From: an uncultured Prevotellaceae bacterium
GTDB lineage: Bacteria > Bacteroidota > Bacteroidia > Bacteroidales > Bacteroidaceae
NCBI GenBank assembly: GCA_900316475.1
Contig: ONDA01000006.1
Location: forward strand, 124,001 to 188,000
Length of the DNA stretch: 64,000 nucleotides
Direction of reading: 5' to 3'
The notes under the pieces are model-generated. The model had not been told where the DNA came from. It did not search any database and saw only the letters and a list, made by a program, of their open reading frames with translations. Below are positions 44,961 through 55,215 of the stretch, piece after piece (the first letter of the stretch is position 1; each line of letters begins with the position of its first letter). The position numbers were made by a program, and so were the translations under genes.

Positions 44961-46247
44961 ATGAACATCATCAAATACCCTGCCCGTCAGGAGTGGGCAC
45001 AGATTATTGAACGGCCACACCTTGACACCGCACAACTGAACCAGACGGTTGCCGCCGTCCTGGCCGATGTGAAGACCCGAGGCGACGAGGCTGTCAAAGG
45101 CTACGAACTGAAGTTCGACCACGTAGACCTCGAGGCGTTAGCCGTCAGTCAGGCAGAGATTGACGAGGCTCAGAAGCTGGTGAGCAGCCAGCTGCGCCAA
45201 GCCATAGAACTGGCTCACGACAACATACGCAAGTTCCATGAGTCACAGCGCTTCCGCACGAAGAAGGTGGAGACGCAGCCTGGCGTCGTCTGCTGGCAGA
45301 AGAGCGTGGCTATCGAGAAAGTGGGCCTGTATATTCCCGGCGGAACGGCACCCCTCTTCTCGACGGTGCTGATGCTGGCCACACCGGCGAAGATTGCAGG
45401 CTGTCGCGAGATAGTGCTCTGTACCCCACCCGACCGTCAGGGCAACGTCAACCCCGCCATCTTGGTGGCTGCCCATGTTGCTGGTGTCAGCAAGATTTTC
45501 AAAATCGGCGGCGTACAGGCTATCGGTGCTATGGCTTACGGCACGGACTCTGTACCGAAGGTGAGCAAGATATTCGGTCCTGGCAACCAGTATGTGATGG
45601 CCGCCAAACAGCAGGTGAGCCTCCATGACGTAGCCATCGATATGCCGGCCGGTCCTTCTGAGGTCTGCGTCATTGCCGACGAGAAGGCCAACGCGGAGTT
45701 TGTTGCTGCCGACCTGCTGTCGCAGGCTGAGCACGGTGCCGACTCGCAGGTGGTGCTCATCACGACGTCGAACAAACTGATTGACGACGTGCAGCAGGAG
45801 ATAAGCCGCCAACTCGACCGCCTGCCTCGTAAGGAAATTGCCGAGAAGGCTCTGCAGAACAGCCGCATCATTCTGGTGAACGACAGCAAAGAGGCTATGG
45901 ACCTCTCTAACGCCTACGCTCCTGAGCACCTGGTCATCCAAACCGAGGACTACGAAGCCATGGCCGAGCGCGTCATCAATGCCGGCAGCGTCTTCCTGGG
46001 ACGCTACGCCTGCGAGAGTGCGGGCGACTATGCCAGCGGCACCAACCACACGCTGCCTACTCACGGCTATGCTACGGCATACAGCGGCGTCAACCTCGAC
46101 AGCTACTGCCGCAAGGTGACCTTCCAGCATCTCACCGAAGAAGGCATCAAGTCCATCGGACGTGCCGTTGAGCTGATGGCTGAAGCGGAGCAATTAGATG
46201 CCCACAAGAATGCGATGACAGTTCGATTGAGTTCAATTAGGAATTAG
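44961..46247 (+). CDS. hisD: Histidinol dehydrogenase
   Basis: This 428-residue enzyme oxidises histidinol to histidine with two NAD. Family motifs are [18 protein letters not shown], the [16 protein letters not shown] block, the zinc-binding [11 protein letters not shown], and the C-terminal [16 protein letters not shown]. Length fits the family. It is co-transcribed with hisG (four bases) and hisC (13 bases). Confidence 0.97.
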   Translation: MNIIKYPARQEWAQIIERPHLDTAQLNQTVAAVLADVKTRGDEAVKGYELKFDHVDLEALAVSQAEIDEAQKLVSSQLRQAIELAHDNIRKFHESQRFRTKKVETQPGVVCWQKSVAIEKVGLYIPGGTAPLFSTVLMLATPAKIAGCREIVLCTPPDRQGNVNPAILVAAHVAGVSKIFKIGGVQAIGAMAYGTDSVPKVSKIFGPGNQYVMAAKQQVSLHDVAIDMPAGPSEVCVIADEKANAEFVAADLLSQAEHGADSQVVLITTSNKLIDDVQQEISRQLDRLPRKEIAEKALQNSRIILVNDSKEAMDLSNAYAPEHLVIQTEDYEAMAERVINAGSVFLGRYACESAGDYASGTNHTLPTHGYATAYSGVNLDSYCRKVTFQHLTEEGIKSIGRAVELMAEAEQLDAHKNAMTVRLSSIRN

Positions 46248-46260
46248 AATATTTGGAATT

Positions 46261-47295
46261 ATGATTAGTTTAGAGCAGTTGGTACGTCCGAACATCTGGT
46301 CGCTGGCTCCCTACAGTTCGGCTCGCAACGAGTATGCCGGACGCGAGGCACGCGTGTTCCTCGATGCCAACGAGAACCCCTATAACAACCCCTACAACCG
46401 CTACCCCGACCCCTTACAGTTAGAGGTGAAGGCTGCTATCTCGAAGGTCAAGGGTGTGCCGGCCGAGAATATCTTCCTGGGCAACGGCAGCGACGAGGCC
46501 ATCGACCTGCCCTACCGCTGTTTCTGCCGTCCGGGCATTGACAACGTGGTGGCTATTGAGCCTACCTACGGCATGTACAAGGTGTGCGCCGACATCAACG
46601 ACGTGGAATACCGCCCCGTGCTGCTCGACGACCATTTCCAGATAACGGCCGACCGGCTGTTAGCAGCCTGCGACGAGCATACGAAAATCATCTGGATTTG
46701 CTCGCCCAACAATCCTACGGGCAACAGCCTTGTGCGTAGCGAGATTGTCAGCGTTGTCGAGCGTTTCGGGGGCATCGTCATCGTCGACGAGGCTTACAGC
46801 GACTTCTCGTCGCAACCGTCGCTGCGCAGCGAACTGGCAAAATTTCCCAACCTCATCGTCCTCAACACCATGTCGAAGGCATGGGGGTGCGCGGCCATAC
46901 GTCTGGGAATGGCTTTTGCCTCGAAAGAGATTATCGCTTTGTTCAACAAGGTGAAATACCCCTACAACGTCAACCTGCTGACGCAACGTCAGGCGCTTGA
47001 GGCATTAAGCGACCCCTTCCAGGTCGACAAGTGGGTGCGTATGCTCCTCGTCGAGCGTAGCCGTATGATAGAGGCGTTTAAGTTGCTGCCCAACTGTCAG
47101 ATGGTGTACCCCACGGATGCCAACTTCTTCCTGGCTAAGATGGATGATGCACAAAAGACGTACGACTATCTCGTAGACCAGGGCATCATCGTCCGCAACC
47201 GCTCACGCATACAGCTCTGCCAAAACTGCCTGCGCGTGACGGTAGGCACAAAAAATGAGAACAACGAACTCATCGCTGCTCTCCGTCAGATGTAA
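46261..47295 (+). CDS. hisC: Histidinol-phosphate aminotransferase
   Basis: This 344-residue PLP enzyme has the expected fold-type I motifs: [45 protein letters not shown] and the PLP Lys in NTMSKAWG. It converts imidazole-acetol phosphate to histidinol phosphate. It ends the hisGDC unit; no hisB follows, unlike the usual Bacteroides order. Confidence 0.96.
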   Translation: MISLEQLVRPNIWSLAPYSSARNEYAGREARVFLDANENPYNNPYNRYPDPLQLEVKAAISKVKGVPAENIFLGNGSDEAIDLPYRCFCRPGIDNVVAIEPTYGMYKVCADINDVEYRPVLLDDHFQITADRLLAACDEHTKIIWICSPNNPTGNSLVRSEIVSVVERFGGIVIVDEAYSDFSSQPSLRSELAKFPNLIVLNTMSKAWGCAAIRLGMAFASKEIIALFNKVKYPYNVNLLTQRQALEALSDPFQVDKWVRMLLVERSRMIEAFKLLPNCQMVYPTDANFFLAKMDDAQKTYDYLVDQGIIVRNRSRIQLCQNCLRVTVGTKNENNELIAALRQM

Positions 47296-47331
47296 AAGAA
47301 TGCATTAGCAAGAGGGGCACGGAGTCATTGT

Positions 47332-47604
47332 TTACTCCTGCCCCTCATGTCCTTTCACATATTCGTCATATTCCTTGCGGTCGCTGCTCTTCACGCGCTT
47401 GAAGTCTTCCTCCTGTGGAGCATCAGGAATGTCAATCAGAGGCTCATCGAACACATCTTCATCGGAAGCTTTCTCCACATCGTCGTGCATGGTGGAGTCT
47501 ACCGCCGGACGCGCGTGTATCACCTGATAGTTGCGGCGGCATCCTGTCAGCGCAACGACGACGGCTATCATACCGCTCACCATCAAAAACTTCGTCACTT
47601 TCAT
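47332..47604 (-). CDS. Small lipoprotein, acidic
   Basis: This 90-residue lipoprotein has a good lipobox (VVVALTGC) followed by a short basic segment and a strongly acidic, probably disordered tail. No family is recognised. It starts 14 bases after the Crp-type regulator's stop on the same strand and may be co-transcribed. Confidence 0.72.
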   Translation of the reverse strand: MKVTKFLMVSGMIAVVVALTGCRRNYQVIHARPAVDSTMHDDVEKASDEDVFDEPLIDIPDAPQEEDFKRVKSSDRKEYDEYVKGHEGQE

Positions 47605-47618
47605 GGCCGTTCGTCTTT

Positions 47619-48221
47619 TTATCTGTTATCCATTAAGGTTTGCGTACGCACGCGTGATAATGTCTCGGGGGTCATCTGCAGATACGACGCGATATACACC
47701 AGAGGGGCACGCAGCACCAACTGAGGCGAGCGCTTCACCAATTTCTGATAGCGGTCGATGGCCGACTCAAAGCGCAGCATATCGGCATGCACCTGGCTCA
47801 AGATGAGACTCTCCTCCAGAATCTTTCGGTAGAGTATCTGAATGTTCACGCTCTTCATAGCCACTGCCTCCAGCTTGGCTTTCGGCAGACAGTAGAGGAT
47901 GGTGGGTTCGATAGCCATAATCTGCAGCCGTGTAGGCTCCTCGTTAAACAGGCTCTCGATACACATACAGATGTTATTCTCGGTGGCCATGTATTCCGTC
48001 AGTTCCTTACCATTCTTATAGTAGAACTGACGTACAAGTCCCTTGACTATCCAATATATATTCTCACAGACCTCACCCTCGGTCAGGATCTTCTCGTTCT
48101 TAGCGTATCGCTTGGCAACGAGGATGCTCTCCAACAAATCCAGTTCGTCGTGAGTCATAGTGCTGTAGCGGCGGGCTAACTCCCTGGCTACGTCCCGTGG
48201 GGCAATACTAATGGTTGGCAT
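47619..48221 (-). CDS. Crp/Fnr-type transcriptional regulator
   Basis: This 200-residue protein has an N-terminal cNMP-binding beta barrel (about 30-120, KNEKILTEGEVCENIYWIVKG) and a C-terminal winged helix whose recognition segment is VYIASYLQMTPETLSRVR. The cAMP-contact residues are not conserved, so the effector is unknown; no Fe-S Cys cluster of Fnr type is seen. It lies 43 bases after lepA. Confidence 0.9.
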   Translation of the reverse strand: MPTISIAPRDVARELARRYSTMTHDELDLLESILVAKRYAKNEKILTEGEVCENIYWIVKGLVRQFYYKNGKELTEYMATENNICMCIESLFNEEPTRLQIMAIEPTILYCLPKAKLEAVAMKSVNIQILYRKILEESLILSQVHADMLRFESAIDRYQKLVKRSPQLVLRAPLVYIASYLQMTPETLSRVRTQTLMDNR

Positions 48222-48264
48222 AGGCTAAATATTCTATTTCTCGATTTACAATTTATGGGTTTTA

Positions 48265-50046
48265 TCAGTCCAGCTTCAGCACGGCAAGGAAGGCTTTCTG
48301 AGGCACCTCCACATTGCCTATCTGCTTCATGCGCTTCTTGCCGCGCTTCTGCTTCTCCAAGAGTTTACGTTTACGGCTGACGTCGCCGCCGTAGCACTTC
48401 GCCGTCACGTCCTTGCGCACCTGCTTCACCGTCTCGCGGGCAATAATCTTCGCACCGATGGCGGCCTGGATGGCAATATCGAACTGCTGACGCGGTATCA
48501 GTTCCTTCAGTTTCTCGCACATACGGCGACCGAAGCTGACGGCGTTGTCCTGATGGGTCAGCGTCGACAGGGCATCGACGGGTTCGCCGTTCAGCAGGAT
48601 ATCGAGCTTCACGAGCTTCGACGGACGGAACGAGTCGACGTGATAGTCGAACGAGGCGTAACCCTTCGATATCGACTTCAGCTTGTCGTAGAAGTCGATG
48701 ACAATCTCGCCCAACGGCAGCATGAAGTGGAGTTCCACGCGGTTGCCTGAGACGTACTGCTGGTCAATCAGCTCGCCGCGCTTGTCGAGACAGAGTGTCA
48801 TAATCGGCCCGATGTAGTCGGCGGCGGTGATGATGCTGGCACGTATGTAAGGCTCCTCAATATGGTCTATCAGCGTCTGGTCGGGCAGTCCCGAGGGGTT
48901 GTGTACTTCCTTCTCCTCGCCCTGCTTCGTATAGCACATATACGACACGTTGGGCACGGTGGTGATGACGTCCATATCGAACTCGCGGTCGAGGCGTTCC
49001 TGGATAATCTCCATGTGGAGCAGTCCGAGGAAACCACAGCGGAAGCCGAAGCCCAGAGCCACCGACGACTCTGGCGTGAAGGTCAGCGAGGCGTCGTTCA
49101 GCTGTAGCTTCTCCAACGAGGCACGCAGGTTCTCATATTCCGTCGGGTCGATGGGATAGACACCGGCAAACACCATCGGCTTCACTTCCTGAAAACCCTC
49201 GATGGCAGCGTCGCACGGACGCTCCACATGGGTGATGGTGTCGCCCACCTTCACCTCCTTCGAGTTCTTAATGCCGCTGATGATGTAGCCCACGTCGCCC
49301 GTCTTCAGCTCGTTGCGCGGTATCATGTCCATCTTCAGCACGCCAATCTCGTCGGCGTCGTACTCCATGCCAGTGTTGAAGAACTTCACCAAGTCGCCCT
49401 TGCGGACAGAGCCGTTCACGATTTTGAAATAGGCAATAATGCCGCGGAAGGAGTTGAACACCGAGTCGAAGATCAGCGCCTGCAGCGGCGCGTCAGGGTC
49501 GCCCTCAGGATGAGGCACGCGGTCGACGATGGCGTCCAGAATCTCGCCGACGCCCTCGCCCGTCTTGCCTGAGGCGCGGATGATGTCCTGCGGGTCACAG
49601 CCAATGAGGTCTACTATCTCGTCCTCCACCTCGTCGGGCATCGCCGACGGCATGTCTATCTTATTGATAACGGGAATAATCTCCAGGTTGTGGTCGATGG
49701 CCATGTAGAGATTGGAAATCGTCTGCGCCTGCACGCCCTGCGTGGCGTCGACCACCAACAATGCACCTTCGCAAGCGGCAATGCTTCGCGAGACTTCATA
49801 CGAAAAGTCCACATGTCCCGGCGTATCGATGAGGTTCAGTATGTATTTCTGTCCGTTGCGCTCATATTCCATCTGAATGGCGTGGCTCTTGATGGTGATG
49901 CCACGTTCACGCTCCAGATCCATGTCGTCAAGCATCTGTCCTTCAGTCACTTGAATGGTCTTTGTAGCCTCCAACAATCTGTCCGCCAGCGTCGACTTGC
50001 CGTGGTCAATATGTGCTATGATACAAAAGTTTCTTATATTGTTCAT
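48265..50046 (-). CDS. lepA: Elongation factor 4
   Basis: This 593-residue GTPase back-translocates or remodels stalled ribosomes. It starts [20 protein letters not shown] (G1), with DTPGHVDF (G3) and NKIDMP (G4), and ends with the LepA-specific C-terminal domain ([20 protein letters not shown]). The ATG at 50046 follows the promoter (50101-50070, minus); a longer frame would cross it. Confidence 0.98.
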   Translation of the reverse strand: MNNIRNFCIIAHIDHGKSTLADRLLEATKTIQVTEGQMLDDMDLERERGITIKSHAIQMEYERNGQKYILNLIDTPGHVDFSYEVSRSIAACEGALLVVDATQGVQAQTISNLYMAIDHNLEIIPVINKIDMPSAMPDEVEDEIVDLIGCDPQDIIRASGKTGEGVGEILDAIVDRVPHPEGDPDAPLQALIFDSVFNSFRGIIAYFKIVNGSVRKGDLVKFFNTGMEYDADEIGVLKMDMIPRNELKTGDVGYIISGIKNSKEVKVGDTITHVERPCDAAIEGFQEVKPMVFAGVYPIDPTEYENLRASLEKLQLNDASLTFTPESSVALGFGFRCGFLGLLHMEIIQERLDREFDMDVITTVPNVSYMCYTKQGEEKEVHNPSGLPDQTLIDHIEEPYIRASIITAADYIGPIMTLCLDKRGELIDQQYVSGNRVELHFMLPLGEIVIDFYDKLKSISKGYASFDYHVDSFRPSKLVKLDILLNGEPVDALSTLTHQDNAVSFGRRMCEKLKELIPRQQFDIAIQAAIGAKIIARETVKQVRKDVTAKCYGGDVSRKRKLLEKQKRGKKRMKQIGNVEVPQKAFLAVLKLD

Positions 50047-50069
50047 TCTTAGTAGTGCCAAATAATTTG

Positions 50070-50101
50070 CAAAGATACAAAAAAAATAAAAGTTCCCCAA
50101 A
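50070..50101 (-). promoter_or_regulatory. Promoter of lepA
   Basis: The minus strand has TTTG (50101-50098), a 20-base spacer and TATCTTTG (50077-50070), 23 bases before the lepA ATG. Confidence 0.85.
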
Positions 50102-50253
50102 TATTTAGCGTTTTTTATAATTCTTGGCAAACCAAGTGAGCAAGCTCGAGCGAGAAATATCTACAAGGGAGGGGAGAGCGGCGGCTCTCGTGAAAACATT
50201 ACGGCTCTTGAAATGATTTTTATCGGAAAGCAAAAAAAATTTCCTGCAAAATG

Positions 50254-50284
50254 TTGTTTGTATTGCAAAATTTTATTACTTTTG
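50254..50284 (+). promoter_or_regulatory. Promoter of the fimbrial-type lipoprotein gene
   Basis: TTG (50254-50256), a 20-base spacer and TACTTTTG (50277-50284) lie 22 bases before the ATG at 50307. Confidence 0.65.
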
Positions 50285-50306
50285 CCGAAGAAAAACTTTT
50301 ATACCT

Positions 50307-51239
50307 ATGGTCAAAACAAATAAAATCCTTACATCGTTGATGCTGTTAGCTGTCTGTATTCTGACAGGTTGTGAGAAGATGCCAGACGACGAGGCAGTGG
50401 TTTCGTCAAGTTCGACGTCAGGCAAAAATGTTGTCATTTCTATTTCGGGTATCGATGCCGGTTGGGATGGCAATTCTACCCGCTCGCTGGTTCCTATCTC
50501 CGAAGTGTGCAGCCGTGTGTGCTTCGCCGTCTATCAGGACGACACGCGGCTGGTGTACAAGAACCAGAAGGCCGGCGACGCCGACTTCGGCTCTTACTCC
50601 ATCACCCTGGAAGCGGGCACCTATCAGCTGCTGGTTCTCGGCCACAGTGGTGCTGCCAACCCCACGACCACCAATCCTGCGAAGATAGCCTTTTCGAACC
50701 CGACATCCTCTAACGGTACAGGCTTTACCGACACCTTTTACTATTATGGCACGATTGTTGTCAACGACGGAACGACGCAGTTAAACATCAACATGAAACG
50801 CGCCACGGCCATGTTCCGGCTGAAGACCACCGACACGAAGCCCACGGCGGTGAAGAAATTCCACTTCTACTACACAGGCGGCAGCGGAACGCTGGATGCG
50901 ACGACCGGCTATGGCTGTGTTGCCTCGAAACAGTCGGTGCTCGTCGATGCTACGGAAAGCGGTTGCCAGCAGTTTGACGTCTACACCTTCCCGCATCAGG
51001 AGGAGGACGAGGTAACCTTTACGGTGAAAGCCATAGGTGCCAACGACAACATGCTCTATTCGAAGGAGTTTGTGAACGTGAAGATGCAGCGCAACTGCAT
51101 CACGCAGTACTCGGGCAAATTCTTTACGAATAGCGACGTGACACCTCCTGAGGAGCCTGACGATTCTGACAGCAGCGAACCGTCGTCGGTCATCAAGGTC
51201 GACCCGGAATGGGGGCAGATTATTGAAAAGACCTTCTGA
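50307..51239 (+). CDS. FimB/Mfa2-like fimbrial-type lipoprotein
   Basis: This 310-residue lipoprotein (lipobox VCILTGC) has the two-domain, beta-rich style of FimB/Mfa2 anchor proteins: an N-terminal strand region (RVCFAVYQDDTRLVY), SYSITLEAGTYQLLVLGHSG, and LNINMKRATAMFRLKTTD. Mfa2-type proteins anchor or initiate fimbriae on the outer membrane. No other fimbrial gene is adjacent, and the C-terminus is an acidic Pro/Ser segment. The family assignment is by pattern only. Confidence 0.65.
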   Translation: MVKTNKILTSLMLLAVCILTGCEKMPDDEAVVSSSSTSGKNVVISISGIDAGWDGNSTRSLVPISEVCSRVCFAVYQDDTRLVYKNQKAGDADFGSYSITLEAGTYQLLVLGHSGAANPTTTNPAKIAFSNPTSSNGTGFTDTFYYYGTIVVNDGTTQLNINMKRATAMFRLKTTDTKPTAVKKFHFYYTGGSGTLDATTGYGCVASKQSVLVDATESGCQQFDVYTFPHQEEDEVTFTVKAIGANDNMLYSKEFVNVKMQRNCITQYSGKFFTNSDVTPPEEPDDSDSSEPSSVIKVDPEWGQIIEKTF

Positions 51240-51305
51240 TTCGTTTTTCTCTTCACTCAAGTTTCCCACCGCTAAAATCTTTTAAGAACCACGATTTTTA
51301 TAGTG

Positions 51306-51490
51306 AACTACTAATTTCACTAATTACACTAATTTAATAATGAACCACTAATTTCACTAATTTTCTACGCGCAGGCTATCGGCACTTGCGGCGAATAATC
51401 GTGAAATTAGTTATAATTCGTACAATTAGTGTAATTAGTAGTTGAAAAGAAAAGTGGTCAATTCGAGTAATTAGTGGTTGAAAAGAAAAG
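51306..51490. repeat. ACTAATT/AATTAGT repeat array between convergent genes
   Basis: The left part has ACTAATTTCACTAATT twice (near 51311 and 51347). The right part has AATTAGTGTAATTAGTAGTT (51424-51443) and a GTAATTAGT(A/G)GTTGAAAAGAAAAG unit twice. Left and right parts are imperfect reverse complements around a GC-rich centre (about 51365-51400). It would fold as RNA from either strand and may stop transcription of both neighbours. Confidence 0.8.
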
Positions 51491-51501
51491 AGTGGGAAAA
51501 C

Positions 51502-52389
51502 TCAAATCTTCAGTTCCTTCAGGATGTCCGACATTCGCTGGATGTTCTGTATGCGCATAGGCACCAGCGGCAGGCGTAGGACGTTCTCAATGAATCCCAT
51601 CTCATGGAGCATCGCCTTCACGCCGGCAGGGTTGCCGTCGACGAAGAGCAGCGAGAAGAGGTCGATGAAGCGGTGATGAATCTTGCGTGCAGGGTCGTAC
51701 TCGCCGCGCATCTGCAGGCGTATCATCTTCGAGAACTCCTTTGGCAGCGCATTGCCGATGACGGAGATGACGCCTACGGCACCACAGCTGACCATGGGGA
51801 ACGTCAGGGCGTCGTCGCCTGAGATGACGTCGAAGTCACGCGGTTTGTTCTTGATAATCTCGTCCACCTGTTCCAGTTTGCCGCTGGCCTCCTTGATAGC
51901 AACGATATTGCGGCAGTCGCGTGCCAGCCGTACCGTTGTCTCCGCCGTCATGTTGACCCCCGTACGTCCTGGCACGTTATAGAGTATGACAGGCAGTTCG
52001 GTGGCTGCAGCAATGGCCTTGAAGTGCTGGTACAATCCCTCCTGCGACGGTTTGTTGTAGTAGGGGCAGACGCTCAGGATGCCGTCAATACCCTTGAAGT
52101 CGCCCGTCTTCAACTCCTCGACGACAGCCGCCGTGTTAAAGCCTCCGCAACCGATGGCGATGGGCACCTTGCCTTTCACCACCTCAACCACCAAGTCCTT
52201 GATGCGCTTTTTCTCTTCAGCCGTCAGTGTAGGCGTCTCGCCCGTCGTGGCAAGAATACAAAAGAAGTCGGCACCGCTGTCTAACTGATACTGAACCAAT
52301 CGCTTCAGCGCGTCGTAGTCAACGGAGCCGTCTTCCTTGAACGGAGTGATGAGTGCAATACCCAACCCCTTGAATATGTTTTGTACCAT
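51502..52389 (-). CDS. dapA: 4-hydroxy-tetrahydrodipicolinate synthase
   Basis: This 295-residue enzyme condenses pyruvate and aspartate semialdehyde in lysine and diaminopimelate synthesis. Motifs are GIALITPFKEDGSVD, TTGETPTL, the Tyr in VILYNVPGRTGVNM and the Schiff-base Lys in VAIKEASG. Length and order fit DapA. TAATTTTG (52425-52418, minus) is the promoter. Confidence 0.96.
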   Translation of the reverse strand: MVQNIFKGLGIALITPFKEDGSVDYDALKRLVQYQLDSGADFFCILATTGETPTLTAEEKKRIKDLVVEVVKGKVPIAIGCGGFNTAAVVEELKTGDFKGIDGILSVCPYYNKPSQEGLYQHFKAIAAATELPVILYNVPGRTGVNMTAETTVRLARDCRNIVAIKEASGKLEQVDEIIKNKPRDFDVISGDDALTFPMVSCGAVGVISVIGNALPKEFSKMIRLQMRGEYDPARKIHHRFIDLFSLLFVDGNPAGVKAMLHEMGFIENVLRLPLVPMRIQNIQRMSDILKELKI

Positions 52390-52470
52390 GATGTAACCTT
52401 TTCTGCTAATTTCGCTGCAAAATTACTCAAAAAGATTCGATTCTGCAACAAAATAGGCAAAAAACATCGG

Positions 52471-55212
52471 TTACCTCAACACTTTCTTACCGCTGATGAT
52501 GTTTATACCTTTCTTCGGCGCCCTTTGCCGTACGCCATTCAGGTCGTAGACGGCGTTATGCTGAGCTGCCGTCGTCGGGGCGTTGACGGCTGAGGGCTGG
52601 CCACCTGCCATGATGGTCTTCACGTCGTCGGCATCCACGGCGTAGTTATAGATACGCACATCGTCAAGCTGTCCCTGGAACAGTGGGTCGGCAACAAACT
52701 GGCTGCGTCCCAGATAGTTGAGCACCGGTCGCACGTCAGCAGGAGTGATGGTGACCCCCGAACTTGCGCCCGCCACCTCGCCGTCGACGTAGATGGTCGT
52801 TGCCTGCCGTCCGATGGTGACGGCCACATGCTTCCACACCGCCGTCGGCAACTTCGCCTGGCAGTCGACGGTTTGCTCCTCGCCACCGTTCTTGATAGCA
52901 AAGCGCATGAAGCTGCCGTTGTTAGGCGTCAGGAAGAGGTAGTGGTCGGTATCGTAGCCAAAGTCGAAGAGTCGCAGCCACGACGTGTTGCTCTGCAGCT
53001 TTACCCACATGGCCACCGTCAGTTCGGTGCTGGCAGCCACCCCGTAAGGCAGTTGCACGTACTGCTGGCTGGTGCTGTTGTTGTTGATGAGCCGCAGGGC
53101 CTTGCCCGTCGACTTCTCAGCGTCCACAAAGGTGACGCTGCCATGGGCCACGGCATCCATGACGTTCCGGGTCTCGTCGTTCAGGCTCTCGTCCATCTGC
53201 CAATGAGCCACGAGTGCGCGCTGCCCCGTAGGCGTGGCTTCCACCTCGGCAGACGCCAGCAGCGACCGGTTCTGCGACTTGTCGACAGCCTTCACCTTAT
53301 ATATATAGGTGACGCCCTGACGACAGGTGTTGTCGGTAAAGGAGTTCGTGGTGACCATGCGTCCCACGGTGTTCCACTCGTCGGACCCCTTCTCAGCCCG
53401 CATGACCATATAGCCCGCCAGGTCGCTCTCGGTGTTCGCCGTCCATCGCAGTGTCACCGAGGCGCTATTGGCCTCTGCCGTCAGTCCCTGCGTCTGTGCC
53501 GGCGTCACCCGCTCGTACTTCACGTCGGCGGGCAGTATGCGCCATAGCATACGGTTGCGGACGGTTTGCGAGGCATTGGCCGAGAGTGTGCTCTGTTCGA
53601 CGTTTGTGCCGTCAGTACTTGCTGCCAGATACATCGCGCTCTCGCGGTTGCGTATAAAGTAGAAACCGTCGGCGACATACTCCAGATACCATTGCTCGTT
53701 CGTGTCGGGTACAGTATTCTGGGCGTAGCCTATCACATTGGCATTACCCGTAGAGAAGTTCAGCACGTTCATACGTGTGGCGTTATTGGCTACACAAACG
53801 AAGTCGTAGAAGCTGTAATCGCCACCATACTTGCAGTTGGCCGACACGGCGGGGGATACATTCCATTGCTGCATCTTCGACGTTTCAGAATAATTCAGCA
53901 ACGCGATATTGTCTCCCGACCAAGTGGCATACTTCGACGCGCTCTTGTTCACCAACCGATAGATACCTGCCGTAACAGGAACTACGGGAACGTCCTCACC
54001 CCACGTCACATCGATGACACACTCCGCATTGGTCTGGCCTTTCTGGTAGCCCGTTCCTCCCGGCAGCGTCTTCACGAACTCGTGCTGAGGACCGTAGCCG
54101 TCGAAATAGACCAGCCGGTCGGTGGACACCAGCTGGTAAGTGGTCGTCGCCGCCTGACGCTCGCTGCCGCCCACGAATGCCTTGACGCGGCCGTCGTCGT
54201 GGCGCCATACCGAGGCCGCCGTCCAGTTGGGGCGGTGCTCGCCGTAGGCCAGGCGCTCGCCCTGGCGGCTTATCTGACAGAACTCGCCACGGGCGCGGCT
54301 GTCAAATCCCCACCAGATGCCGTAGGTCATGCCGTACTCCAAGCCCACCATAGCCTCCGCCACGTTATGCATCTCGTCGGCATAGCCCACCTTGCCGTCG
54401 TTGGCCAACTGCTGATAGAAACCGGCAAAGGTGTCGAACGAGCCAGCCAGCTGGTGGGTGTTGCCCCACTCGTAGAGGCTCTTGCCCGGATTGTACCATT
54501 CCAGCGCCTTGTCGTTGTTCAGCGTGTTGCCGCCCACCATGATGACGTCGGCACAACGCGGGTAGTTCTCCTTGAGCAGGCGTGCCACCTGATAATGCTT
54601 CAGCGGCGTAGCGCCCTCCTCCTTCGACCAGTAGTCGCCCTCGTTGAAAGGCGAGATGCCCAGCACGGGGTGCTTTGTATTCTTCTGTATCCAGTGTACG
54701 TGGCTGTTGATCATCGCCGCCCAATGCTCATTGTTGGCGACACCATTCTTGACGTAATAGCTATGCGGGTCATGGACTTTCACCTTCCCCTGCGCGTCAG
54801 TGTATTCAAAGGCGCCCTGGTCCGCCGTGAGTAGCAGCGGCAAGTAGGGACTTACCTGGTTGAAGTAGTTGCAGCGTATGCGCAGCGTGTCGATGAGCGG
54901 CGCCGGCAATACGGAGTCGTTCTGCAAGGGCCAGGTGTACCTGAAGGCCACGCGCCCAATGCCGATGTTCTCCTTGCCCATGTGGTTGATGCCCTTCTTG
55001 ACGACCTGCTCGCTGACGGCCGCCTGGTCGAGTCCCCATACCGGCTGGAAGCGCTTGCCCTGGGCGGTGACGTCGAAGCTCAGCGAGACGTCGGACTTGG
55101 AGAGAGCCGGCAGATACAGGCTGGACGACGACCGCTGGCCGTTATTCTGAGAAACGGCAATAGCCGCGCTCAGCGCAGCTACTGCCAGGAATGTCGTTCT
55201 GTAGATGGTCAT
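52471..55212 (-). CDS. Secreted multidomain glycoside hydrolase-like protein with FN3 and LamG domains
   Basis: The 913-residue precursor has a signal peptide (FLAVAALSAAIAVS). A TIM-barrel-like catalytic region spans about 40-330, with candidate acid/base Glu191 (GISPFNEGDYW) and possible nucleophile Glu280 (GYADEMHNVAEA). A beta-trefoil-like region (about 415-590) follows, then an FN3 domain (about 600-690), a LamG domain (about 695-870), and the Prevotella-type C-terminal tail (AVYDLNGVRQ ... ISGKKVLR). The glycosidase family (GH30-like or other clan A) is not certain. It starts three bases after the SPFH gene, so it is probably in that operon. Confidence 0.75.
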   Translation of the reverse strand: MTIYRTTFLAVAALSAAIAVSQNNGQRSSSSLYLPALSKSDVSLSFDVTAQGKRFQPVWGLDQAAVSEQVVKKGINHMGKENIGIGRVAFRYTWPLQNDSVLPAPLIDTLRIRCNYFNQVSPYLPLLLTADQGAFEYTDAQGKVKVHDPHSYYVKNGVANNEHWAAMINSHVHWIQKNTKHPVLGISPFNEGDYWSKEEGATPLKHYQVARLLKENYPRCADVIMVGGNTLNNDKALEWYNPGKSLYEWGNTHQLAGSFDTFAGFYQQLANDGKVGYADEMHNVAEAMVGLEYGMTYGIWWGFDSRARGEFCQISRQGERLAYGEHRPNWTAASVWRHDDGRVKAFVGGSERQAATTTYQLVSTDRLVYFDGYGPQHEFVKTLPGGTGYQKGQTNAECVIDVTWGEDVPVVPVTAGIYRLVNKSASKYATWSGDNIALLNYSETSKMQQWNVSPAVSANCKYGGDYSFYDFVCVANNATRMNVLNFSTGNANVIGYAQNTVPDTNEQWYLEYVADGFYFIRNRESAMYLAASTDGTNVEQSTLSANASQTVRNRMLWRILPADVKYERVTPAQTQGLTAEANSASVTLRWTANTESDLAGYMVMRAEKGSDEWNTVGRMVTTNSFTDNTCRQGVTYIYKVKAVDKSQNRSLLASAEVEATPTGQRALVAHWQMDESLNDETRNVMDAVAHGSVTFVDAEKSTGKALRLINNNSTSQQYVQLPYGVAASTELTVAMWVKLQSNTSWLRLFDFGYDTDHYLFLTPNNGSFMRFAIKNGGEEQTVDCQAKLPTAVWKHVAVTIGRQATTIYVDGEVAGASSGVTITPADVRPVLNYLGRSQFVADPLFQGQLDDVRIYNYAVDADDVKTIMAGGQPSAVNAPTTAAQHNAVYDLNGVRQRAPKKGINIISGKKVLR

Positions 55213-55215
55213 TGC

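Noticed and set aside
51306..51490. CRISPR array
   Set aside because: Repeats are few, AT-rich, partly inverted and without regular unique spacers.
53566..54834. 422-codon plus-strand frame antisense to the secreted glycosidase
   Set aside because: No recognisable domain; the minus-strand gene has signal peptide, FN3, LamG and sorting tail.
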